From assembly GCA_041168905.1 (NCBI GenBank), contig JBEEJZ010000065.1:1-7498 (forward strand): 7,498 bases of DNA, written 5' to 3'. The stretch comes from JBEEJZ01 sp041168905 (lineage in GTDB: Bacteria > Pseudomonadota > Gammaproteobacteria > Burkholderiales > Burkholderiaceae_C). Positions 1 to 5,922 of this stretch are shown in pieces. Every line of letters begins with the position of its first letter. Position 1 is the stretch's first letter. Position numbers and translations under genes: made by a program. The notes under the pieces were generated by a model, which worked only from the letters and a program-made list of their open reading frames with translations, searched no databases and was not told the origin of the DNA.

Positions 1-1311
1 CACGACCTCAGTCATGGTGCTGCCAGCCTGATCCACCAGGGCCGTACCCTGCTCGACCCGCTCCACACTGTCGCCAATCAGCGTCTTGATCTCCTTGGCC
101 GCTTCGGCACTGCGCCCGGCCAGACTGCGCACCTCGCTGGCCACCACCGCAAAGCCCCGGCCCTGCTCACCCGCACGAGCAGCCTCTACGGCCGCATTCA
201 AAGCCAGGATATTGGTCTGAAAAGCAATACCGTCAATCACACTGATGATGTCGGCAATCTTGCGAGACGACTCATTGATGCCTTTCATGGTGTCCACCAC
301 TTGGGCTACTACCTCGCCACCTTGCACGGCCACAGTAGAAGCACTCATGGCCAGCTGATTCGCTTGGCGGGCGCTGTCGGCGTTCTGGTTCACGGTGGAG
401 CCCAGCTCCTCCATGGAAGCTGCGGTTTGTTCCAGGGCGCTGGCCTGGCTCTCGGTGCGTCCGGACAGGTCGTGGTTGCCCTGGGCGATTTCGGCGCTGG
501 CGATGGCCACACCTTCGGCGCTGGATTTGACGTTGCGAACAATGCCGACCAAATTGGCTTGCATGCGCGACATCGATGTCAGCAGCTGAACTGCTTCGTC
601 ATTGCCGCTGGGGTGCACCGCGGTGGTCAGGTCCCCTTGCGCCAGCTGGTCAGCTACTTTCACGGCATGACTCATCGGGAGGGTGATGAGCCGCGCCACC
701 CAGGCAGCTGCCAGCAACATGGCAACGACCACCAGGCACAGGCCGATAACGATGATCCAGACAGCCTGTTGGGTCACCTCTGACGCTTGTGCAGAGATTG
801 CCGCCCCCTCTTTTTCAATGGCCTCCGAGAATTCACCCATGGGCTCTTCAAGTGCCACAAAAGCGGCCTGCAACCCTGAGTACTTGTCCCCTGCATCGGG
901 AGCGCTTTTCTGTGAGGCTGCGATAGAGTCGGCTGCCGCTTCAATGTACTGTTTGACCCAAGGCTGTATTTTGGTCAGAGTGGCCTGACTCTCAGCGGTT
1001 AGTTCCACCTCTTTGAGCTTGTTGAGCGCCGAGCCGAAAAGGTTGGCATGCTCTTTGAGTGCTTCGGCGGCTTGCGTCATCTCCACCAGGTTCTGATGCA
1101 AAGACCCAATCAGGGCGAGCTGCACGTCGGCACGAATGGCGTCGTGCATCATGTCCGCCTCTTGGCTGAGTTGCAGCGCGGAGCCGGAGTTGAGGGTCTG
1201 CTCAAGTTTGTTTGAGAGCTGGTGGTTGGCGTACAGGCCAACGCCCCCCATGATGGCGGCAAACGCTACGCCCGCCATTCCAAGTGCAATGATTTGAGTG
1301 CGAAGTTTCAT
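1..1311 (-). CDS. Methyl-accepting chemotaxis protein, N-terminal 437 residues (C-terminus outside window)
   Basis: Inner-membrane chemoreceptor that signals through CheA/CheW to the flagellar motor. Read on the minus strand from ATG at 1311-1309, the frame stays open for 437 codons to position 1, so the C-terminal end is missing. Residues about 7-28 form the first membrane helix after a basic MKLR start. Residues 29-183 are a helical periplasmic sensor domain with a MMHDAIRADV stretch at 54-63. Residues 184-206 are the second membrane helix and about 207-260 a HAMP domain. From there runs the cytoplasmic signalling helix, with the conserved tip GIAFQTNILALNAAVEAARA at 361-380 followed by GEQGRGFAVVASEVRSLAGR. 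Complete family members usually have about 500-550 residues, so roughly 80-110 are missing. An AGAGG about 10 bases upstream supports this start. The ligand cannot be told from sequence. It is transcribed divergently from the trp genes. Confidence 0.96.
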   Translation of the reverse strand, partial: MKLRTQIIALGMAGVAFAAIMGGVGLYANHQLSNKLEQTLNSGSALQLSQEADMMHDAIRADVQLALIGSLHQNLVEMTQAAEALKEHANLFGSALNKLKEVELTAESQATLTKIQPWVKQYIEAAADSIAASQKSAPDAGDKYSGLQAAFVALEEPMGEFSEAIEKEGAAISAQASEVTQQAVWIIVIGLCLVVVAMLLAAAWVARLITLPMSHAVKVADQLAQGDLTTAVHPSGNDEAVQLLTSMSRMQANLVGIVRNVKSSAEGVAIASAEIAQGNHDLSGRTESQASALEQTAASMEELGSTVNQNADSARQANQLAMSASTVAVQGGEVVAQVVDTMKGINESSRKIADIISVIDGIAFQTNILALNAAVEAARAGEQGRGFAVVASEVRSLAGRSAEAAKEIKTLIGDSVERVEQGTALVDQAGSTMTEVV

Positions 1312-1356
1312 GACTGCGAGCCTCTATTTGGCGGGTGTGGTAACTAACTGTTTTTG

Positions 1357-1390
1357 ATAATAACCGGCTTGATGCGCCTCAAAATGTTTT
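1357..1390 (-). promoter_or_regulatory. Candidate promoter of the chemoreceptor gene (sigma-28 or sigma-70 type)
   Basis: On the minus strand, GCCGGTTA (plus 1361-1368) resembles the flagellar sigma factor FliA -10 element GCCGATAA (6 of 8 matches). An AACATTTT about 12 bases further upstream is a poor match to TAAAGTTT. The overlapping TATTAT (plus 1357-1362) could instead be a sigma-70 -10 element, but no good -35 is seen. A FliA promoter would suit a chemotaxis gene. The assignment is weak. Confidence 0.25.
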
Positions 1391-1413
1391 GCAGATGTCC
1401 TGCGTGGCGCCGG

Positions 1414-1449
1414 TGTCGGTTGCCAGTCTCGTTTGATACACTGAAGCGA
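1414..1449 (+). promoter_or_regulatory. Candidate trp operon promoter with extended -10
   Basis: TGATACACT at 1434-1442 fits the extended -10 form (TG, one base, then TACACT against TATAAT). The region 17 bases upstream (TGTCGG, 1414-1419) is a poor -35, as is usual when the -10 is extended. Transcription would be expected to start about seven bases after the hexamer, near 1449, which is the A of the leader ATG. No other comparable plus-strand promoter was found between 1312 and 1684. Position is inferred by eye. Confidence 0.42.
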
Positions 1450-1538
1450 TGTTCATACACCGCATCTGCGTGACAGGTCTCAGTGACCGGGGAGCCTGGC
1501 CCTGGCGGGTCCAGCTGTGCTCCACGGCGGCAGTCTGA
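1449..1538 (+). CDS. trpL: Candidate trp leader peptide (29 aa, contains Trp-Pro-Trp)
   Basis: A 29-codon ORF starts with ATG at 1449 and stops at TGA 1536-1538. It begins MFIHRICVTG and carries two Trp codons, TGG at 1497-1499 and 1503-1505, inside AWPWR at residues 16-20. No usable Shine-Dalgarno site precedes the ATG: a GAAG lies only two bases away. The likely -10 element ends at 1442, so the mRNA may start at the ATG itself. Leaderless trpL is known from rhizobia such as Sinorhizobium meliloti. The proposed role is to stall a ribosome at the Trp codons when charged tRNA-Trp is scarce and so control read-through into trpE. Support is the Trp codons, the position ahead of trpE and the hairpins downstream. 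Two Trp codons are fewer than in some trpL genes, and chance is not excluded. Confidence 0.45.
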   Translation: MFIHRICVTGLSDRGAWPWRVQLCSTAAV

Positions 1539-1568
1539 TCCGCGACTGATCACACTTCAGGTTGCGAA

Positions 1569-1585
1569 CAGGGTGCTCTGCCCTG
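1569..1585 (+). promoter_or_regulatory. Candidate antiterminator hairpin of the trp leader
   Basis: CAGGG (1569-1573) pairs with CCCTG (1581-1585), with a possible U-G pair extending it inward and a loop of five bases. A second way to capture the same arm is TCAGG (1557-1561) with CCTGA (1582-1586). Both use bases that form the 5' arm of the hairpin at 1583-1602, so the structures exclude each other. CAGGG can also pair with CCCTG at 1500-1504, which spans the Trp codons, giving the 1:2 versus 2:3 choice expected of an attenuator. Folded by hand. Confidence 0.33.
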
Positions 1586-1614
1586 ATGGTTTCAAGCCTC
1601 AGCCTTCATTCTTT
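1583..1614 (+). terminator. Candidate attenuator: intrinsic terminator in the trp leader
   Basis: An eight-pair stem, CTGA/GGTT with a bulged T at 1587 against AGCC/TCAG, closes a three-base TCA loop at 1583-1602. It is followed by the pyrimidine-rich tail CCTTCATTCTTT at 1603-1614. One pair is a G-U wobble and the U tract is interrupted, so the terminator would be of modest strength. That is acceptable for an attenuator that must be read through. It lies 70 bases before the trpE start and downstream of the Trp-codon ORF. Confidence 0.35.
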
Positions 1615-1643
1615 GCTAATGATCGGGACTTGAATCTGCCCTC

Positions 1644-1663
1644 GCCGGGGGCGTCCCCCTGGC
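1644..1663 (+). promoter_or_regulatory. GC-only hairpin just upstream of trpE start
   Basis: GCC plus GGGGG pairs with CCCCC, a bulged T at 1660, and GGC: eight G-C pairs around a CGT loop. It ends 21 bases before the trpE GTG and has no following T run, so it is not a standard terminator. It could be a transcription pause site, an mRNA-stability element, or a structure that limits ribosome access to trpE. The inverted repeat is seen directly. The function is unknown. Confidence 0.4.
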
Positions 1664-1684
1664 ACCCCATATTGAGAATTTGCT

Positions 1685-3235
1685 GTGATCACTGAACTTG
1701 AATTCAAAAGCCTGAGTGCGCAGGGCTACAACCGCATTCCCCTCATTGCCGAGGCCTTTGCCGACCTTGAAACTCCGTTGTCGCTTTACCTGAAGCTGGC
1801 ACATACGCAAAGTGCTGGCAAGGCTGCAGCCGGGCAGGCTGGCACACCCACCGGCGGAGCCAACAGTTTCTTGCTGGAGTCTGTGGTCGGCGGCGAGCGC
1901 TTTGGTCGCTACAGTTTTATCGGCTTGCCGGCCCGTACCCTCGTGCGCTCAACTGGCTTTGGCGATCAGGCCATGACGGAAGTGGTGACCGATGGCAGGG
2001 TTGTCGAGACCGTACGTGGCAACCCGCTGGAATTTATTGCCGCTTACCAGCAACGCTTCAAGGTCGCCCTGCGCCTAGGTTTGCCCCGGTTCTGCGGCGG
2101 ACTGGCTGGCTACTTCGGCTACGACACGGTCCGGCACATCGAGAAAAAACTAGAGAAAAGCTGCCCGCCAGACACGCTGGGTTGCCCTGACATCCTGCTG
2201 TTGCAGTGCGAAGAGCTGGCAGTGATCGACAACCTGTCGGGCAAGCTGTACCTGATGGTGTACGCCGACCCTGCTCAGCCCGAGTCTTATGCCCACGCCA
2301 AAAGACGCTTGCGGGAACTGAAGGACCAGCTGAAATACTCGGTCAGCGCTCCCGTGGTCAAAGCCACCCAGAGTCATCCGGCGCAGCGCGAATTTGCCAA
2401 GGCCGACTACATCGCGGCCGTGGAGCGCGCCAAGGAACTGATTGCGGGTGGTGACTTCATGCAGGTGCAGGTGGGGCAGCGCATCAGCAAGCGTTACACC
2501 GAGTCGCCGCTGAGTTTGTATCGGGCACTTCGTTCGCTCAATCCCAGCCCCTACATGTATTACTACCACTTTGGCGACTTCCAGGTGGTGGGAGCGTCGC
2601 CAGAGATCCTGGTGCGTCAGGAGCAAATCGGCGCAGGCGAGACGGCAGAGCAAAAGATCACCATCCGTCCGCTTGCCGGCACACGGCCGCGTGCATCGAC
2701 CCCGGAGCTGGATAAGGCGACTGAGGCCGAGTTGGTGGCCGATCCCAAGGAGCGCGCCGAGCACGTCATGCTGATCGACCTGGCGCGCAACGATATCGGT
2801 CGTATTGCCAAGATCGGCAGCGTGAAAGTCACCGAGGCGTTTGCGGTGGAGCGCTACAGCCATGTGATGCACATCGTCAGCAACGTCGAGGGCGTGTTAC
2901 TCGATGGGATGACGAACATGGATGTCCTGAAGGCAACCTTTCCTGCAGGGACTTTGACTGGCGCACCCAAAGTGCACGCCATGGAACTGATCGACCAGCT
3001 GGAGCCTACCAAACGTGGCTTGTACGGCGGCGCTTGTGGTTACCTGAGTTTTGCGGGTGATATGGACGTGGCCATTGCCATACGCACCGGCATCATCAAG
3101 GATCAGACCCTGCATGTCCAGGCCGCTGCGGGCGTGGTGGCCGATTCAGTGCCCGAGATGGAGTGGAGGGAAACCGAACACAAGGCGCGAGCCCTGCTGC
3201 GGGCTGCGGAACTGGTCGAGGAGGGGCTGGAATGA
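1685..3235 (+). CDS. trpE: Anthranilate synthase component I (TrpE)
   Basis: Makes anthranilate from chorismate, using ammonia supplied by TrpG; the first committed, Trp-feedback-inhibited step. The 516 residues include the N-terminal domain with the LLES stretch (63-66), whose region holds the Trp inhibitor site in the family. The C-terminal chorismate-binding domain shows IRPLAGTRPR (327-336), ELVADPKERAEHVMLIDLAR (349-368) followed by NDIGR, TFPAGTLTGAPK (418-429) and RGLYGGACGY (444-453). Start: an in-frame TGA at 1673-1675 blocks any upstream extension, and the first in-frame ATG lies near residue 97, so GTG at 1685 is required. Its ribosome site is weak (GAGAA about nine bases upstream). 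An Ala/Gly-rich loop at about 44-60 lies just before LLES and appears longer than usual for the family. The stop overlaps trpG by four bases, suggesting translational coupling of the two subunits. Confidence 0.98.
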   Translation: MITELEFKSLSAQGYNRIPLIAEAFADLETPLSLYLKLAHTQSAGKAAAGQAGTPTGGANSFLLESVVGGERFGRYSFIGLPARTLVRSTGFGDQAMTEVVTDGRVVETVRGNPLEFIAAYQQRFKVALRLGLPRFCGGLAGYFGYDTVRHIEKKLEKSCPPDTLGCPDILLLQCEELAVIDNLSGKLYLMVYADPAQPESYAHAKRRLRELKDQLKYSVSAPVVKATQSHPAQREFAKADYIAAVERAKELIAGGDFMQVQVGQRISKRYTESPLSLYRALRSLNPSPYMYYYHFGDFQVVGASPEILVRQEQIGAGETAEQKITIRPLAGTRPRASTPELDKATEAELVADPKERAEHVMLIDLARNDIGRIAKIGSVKVTEAFAVERYSHVMHIVSNVEGVLLDGMTNMDVLKATFPAGTLTGAPKVHAMELIDQLEPTKRGLYGGACGYLSFAGDMDVAIAIRTGIIKDQTLHVQAAAGVVADSVPEMEWRETEHKARALLRAAELVEEGLE

Positions 3236-3807
3236 AACTGCTGATGATCGACAACTACGACAGCTTTACCTTCAACATCGTCCAGTACTTTGGGGAATTG
3301 GGCGCAGAGGTGGAGGTGTTTCGCAACGACGAGATCACGCTCGAAGGGATTGCTGAACGCCGCCCCGACCGCTTGGTGGTATCCCCCGGCCCGTGTTCGC
3401 CCACCGAGGCGGGCATTTCTGTGCCGGCGATCCAGCACTTCATGGGCAAGCTGCCTATCTTGGGGGTGTGCCTGGGGCATCAAAGCATCGGTGCAGCTCT
3501 GGGCGGCAAGATTGTGAGAGCCCAGCAATTGATGCACGGTAAAACCAGTTTGATCACCACCACACAGCAGGGCGTGTTTGCTGGTTTGCCCGAGAGGTTT
3601 ACCGTCAACCGTTATCACTCTCTTGCTATCGAGCGGGCAAGTTGCCCGGCTGAACTGGAAACGACCGCTTGGACCGACGATGGCGAAATCATGGGCGTGC
3701 GTCACAAGGCATTGGCCCATGCCGTGCGCATGGAGGGGGTGCAGTTTCACCCTGAATCCATCCTGACCGAGCATGGGCACGCCATGCTGAAAAACTTCCT
3801 GGATTGA
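3232..3807 (+). CDS. trpG: Anthranilate synthase component II, glutamine amidotransferase (TrpG)
   Basis: Class I glutamine amidotransferase that hydrolyses glutamine and passes ammonia to TrpE. The 191 residues match the usual length of a stand-alone TrpG, with no fused TrpD domain. The amidotransferase triad is visible: Cys80 in GVCLGHQ (78-84) and His173 and Glu175 in QFHPES (171-176). The oxyanion region SPGPCSPTEAG is at 51-61, and the N-terminus MLLxIDNYDSFTFN type motif is present at 1-15. An upstream extension of the frame exists inside trpE, but ATG 3232 is preferred. It gives the family N-terminus, overlaps the trpE stop as ATGA, and has a strong GGAGG (3220-3224) seven bases before it. 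The same protein may also serve 4-amino-4-deoxychorismate synthase (PabA role), as in some bacteria; this cannot be judged here. Confidence 0.98.
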   Translation: MKLLMIDNYDSFTFNIVQYFGELGAEVEVFRNDEITLEGIAERRPDRLVVSPGPCSPTEAGISVPAIQHFMGKLPILGVCLGHQSIGAALGGKIVRAQQLMHGKTSLITTTQQGVFAGLPERFTVNRYHSLAIERASCPAELETTAWTDDGEIMGVRHKALAHAVRMEGVQFHPESILTEHGHAMLKNFLD

Positions 3808-3814
3808 TCCCATC

Positions 3815-4867
3815 ATGACGACCAAGCCATGGGTTGATTTGCGTAGCGACACCGTTACGCGTCCCACTGCGGGCATGCTGCAGGCCATGATGACGGCACC
3901 GGTCGGCGACGATGTTTTTGGCGACGACCCCAGTGTTAACGCTCTTCAGGACAAGATCGCTGCCATGTTGGGGTTCGAGGCGGCGTTGTTCATGCCCACC
4001 GGCACGCAAAGCAATCTGTGCGCGATCCTCAGCCATTGCCAGCGAGGCGATGAGTACATCGTGGGGCAGATGGCGCATTGTTATCGCTGGGAAGGCGGTG
4101 GGGCGGCGGTGCTGGGAAGTGTTCAGCCGCAACCCTTGAATCACCAGGCCGATGGCACCCTGAGCCTGGACGATATCGCTGGCGCCATCAAACCCGATGA
4201 CGCACACTTTGCCAAGTCCCGTCTGCTGGCGCTGGAAAACACCCTGGGCGGCAGGTTGCTGCCTTTTGATTATGTGGAGCAGGCCACCCAGCTGGCCCTC
4301 AGCAAGGGCTTGAGCCGTCATCTGGATGGCGCGCGCCTGTTCAACGCGGCGACCGCGCAGGCGCAGTTGGTGGGGAGCGACGTTCTTGTTGAAGCGAAAC
4401 GTATTGCCCAGTGTTTTGACAGTGTCTCTGTCTGTTTTAGCAAGGGGTTGGGTGCGCCTGTGGGCTCGGCTCTGTGTGGCAGTCGTGACTTCATCAAGCG
4501 CGCTCATCGCATCCGCAAGATGGCGGGCGGCGGTTTGCGTCAGGCGGGTGTTCTGGCGGCTGCGGCCACGTTTGCGATCGATCATCATGTGCAGCGGCTG
4601 GCTCAGGACCATGCCCTCGCGTCTCGGCTGGCTCAAGGTTTGTCCGATGTGCCCGGGCTTGCCGTCGAGGCGCCTCAGTCCAATATCGTTTTTGTGGACC
4701 TGCGGGGTGAGGCGCGTGAACAGTCTGCGGCACTGCTGGCGTTTTTGCGAGACGAGGGGGTGTTGGCCACTGGCTTGTATCGTCTGCGTTTTGTGACGCA
4801 CCTCGATGTGGACGCGGCAGGTGTGGACAGGGCCGTGACGGCCATACGACGGTTTTTTAAAGTCTGA
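3815..4867 (+). CDS. ltaE: Low-specificity L-threonine aldolase
   Basis: PLP enzyme cleaving L-threonine and L-allo-threonine to glycine and acetaldehyde, and acting on other beta-hydroxy amino acids. The 350 residues align along their length with E. coli LtaE as remembered: LRSDTVTRP (9-17), GDDVFGDDP (31-39), PTGTQSN (61-67), GQMAHCY (84-90), ENTLGG (141-146), HLDGAR (169-174) and FSKGLGAPVGS (208-218). Lys210 is the expected PLP lysine. His88 and His131 correspond to E. coli His83 and His126, which shape substrate binding. It begins seven bases after trpG with no clear Shine-Dalgarno site, so translation may depend on coupling to trpG. It sits between trpG and trpD although it is not a Trp pathway enzyme. 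A shared need for the glycine/serine pool (TrpB consumes serine) is a possible link but is inference. Frame and start agree with the family. Confidence 0.95.
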   Translation: MTTKPWVDLRSDTVTRPTAGMLQAMMTAPVGDDVFGDDPSVNALQDKIAAMLGFEAALFMPTGTQSNLCAILSHCQRGDEYIVGQMAHCYRWEGGGAAVLGSVQPQPLNHQADGTLSLDDIAGAIKPDDAHFAKSRLLALENTLGGRLLPFDYVEQATQLALSKGLSRHLDGARLFNAATAQAQLVGSDVLVEAKRIAQCFDSVSVCFSKGLGAPVGSALCGSRDFIKRAHRIRKMAGGGLRQAGVLAAAATFAIDHHVQRLAQDHALASRLAQGLSDVPGLAVEAPQSNIVFVDLRGEAREQSAALLAFLRDEGVLATGLYRLRFVTHLDVDAAGVDRAVTAIRRFFKV

Positions 4868-4871
4868 ATTG

Positions 4872-4877
4872 AAGGAG
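4872..4877 (+). promoter_or_regulatory. Ribosome binding site that fixes the trpD start
   Basis: AAGGAG lies six bases before ATG 4884. It chooses this ATG over the in-frame TTG at 4869, which would place the site inside the coding region. Confidence 0.85.
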
Positions 4878-4883
4878 TCCGGG

Positions 4884-5912
4884 ATGTCCATCACACCCCA
4901 GCAAGCGCTGCAACGCACCATTGAGCATCGCGAAATTTTTCATGACGAGATGCTGCACCTGATGCGCCTCATCATGAACGGTGAGATGTCGCCCGTGATG
5001 ATGGCGGCTTTGATCACGGGCCTGCGCGTCAAGAAGGAAACCATCGGCGAAATCACCGCTGCAGCGCAAGTGATGCGTGAGTTTTCCACCCAGGTGCATG
5101 TGGCCGACAAGACCAATCTGGTCGATATCGTCGGCACGGGCGGGGATGGCTCGCACACCTTCAATATTTCGACCTGTTCCATGTTCGTGGCAGCCGCAGC
5201 GGGAGCCCGTGTCAGCAAGCACGGTGGTCGCAGTGTGAGCAGCAAAAGCGGCAGCGCCGACGTGCTGGAGAGCCTGGGCATCAACATCAATTTACCGCCC
5301 GAGCACATCGCCAGGTGCATTACTGACGTAGGTGTGGGCTTTATGTTCGCCCCCAACCACCATCCGGCTATGAAAAACGTCGCCCCGGTACGCAAAGAGT
5401 TGGGCGTGAGGACGATCTTCAATATTTTGGGGCCACTGACTAACCCTGCCGGCGCACCCAATATCCTGATGGGCGTCTTTCACCCTGATCTGGTGGGCAT
5501 ACAGGTTCGTGCCTTGCACCGGCTGGGGGCGGAGCACGCGATCGTGGTCTACGGCAAGGACGGAATGGACGAGGTCAGCCTGGGGGCAGCCACGGTGGTC
5601 GGGGAGCTGAAGGACGGGCAGATTACCGAGTACGAAATTCATCCTGAAGACTTTGGCCTGGCGATGGCGGGCAACCGTGCCTTGCGTGTCGATACCCCTG
5701 AACAGTCGCGAGCCATGCTGCTCGGAGTCTTGGAGGGGCGGGCGGGTGCTGCTCGCGACATCGTCATCCTGAATGCGGGTGTTGCACTCTACGCAGCCAA
5801 TGTGGCGGATTCCATGCAGGCGGGCATCGTGTTGGCTCGCGCTGCCATTGATTCAGGTGCAGCAAGGTCTCGGCTGGACCAGTTGGCCCATCTGACGAAT
5901 CAACTGGCATAA
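4884..5912 (+). CDS. trpD: Anthranilate phosphoribosyltransferase (TrpD)
   Basis: Transfers the phosphoribosyl group of PRPP to anthranilate, the second step of tryptophan synthesis. The 342 residues fit the single-domain enzyme. The PRPP-binding motif GTGGDGSHTFNIST is at 84-97, followed by KHGGRSVSSKSGSADVLE (112-129). The region PVRKELGVRTIFNILGPLTN is at 168-187, with the conserved arginine that contacts anthranilate expected within it, and the metal-binding acidic pair (MDE, 228-230) follows. Start ATG 4884 is chosen because AAGGAG precedes it at ideal spacing; the in-frame TTG at 4869 would add five residues (MKESG) and lacks support. It lies 16 bases after ltaE and 10 bases before trpC. 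Nothing is missing or disrupted. Confidence 0.98.
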   Translation: MSITPQQALQRTIEHREIFHDEMLHLMRLIMNGEMSPVMMAALITGLRVKKETIGEITAAAQVMREFSTQVHVADKTNLVDIVGTGGDGSHTFNISTCSMFVAAAAGARVSKHGGRSVSSKSGSADVLESLGININLPPEHIARCITDVGVGFMFAPNHHPAMKNVAPVRKELGVRTIFNILGPLTNPAGAPNILMGVFHPDLVGIQVRALHRLGAEHAIVVYGKDGMDEVSLGAATVVGELKDGQITEYEIHPEDFGLAMAGNRALRVDTPEQSRAMLLGVLEGRAGAARDIVILNAGVALYAANVADSMQAGIVLARAAIDSGAARSRLDQLAHLTNQLA

Positions 5913-5922
5913 GGAGTCATCT

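Noticed and set aside
301..988. Plus-strand ORFs (160, 64 and 101 codons)
   Set aside because: They are antisense to the chemoreceptor, whose open frame of 437 codons and conserved signalling tip explain the region.
1338..1352. GTAACTAACTG as a TrpR operator half-site
   Set aside because: Only a few bases agree with the enteric operator, there is no inverted partner, and it lies by the receptor gene about 90 bases upstream of the candidate trp promoter.
2150..2872. 240-codon minus-strand ORF opposite trpE
   Set aside because: It lies wholly within conserved TrpE coding sequence and shows no family motif; a shadow frame.
3163..3231. Upstream extension of trpG by 23 codons
   Set aside because: It would place the start within trpE without a ribosome site; ATG 3232 has a strong one and gives the normal TrpG N-terminus.
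3689..4921. 410-codon minus-strand ORF opposite ltaE
   Set aside because: It is antisense to a clear threonine aldolase with intact catalytic motifs; its translation is rich in Arg, His and Gln with no recognisable domain, typical of antisense frames in GC-rich DNA.
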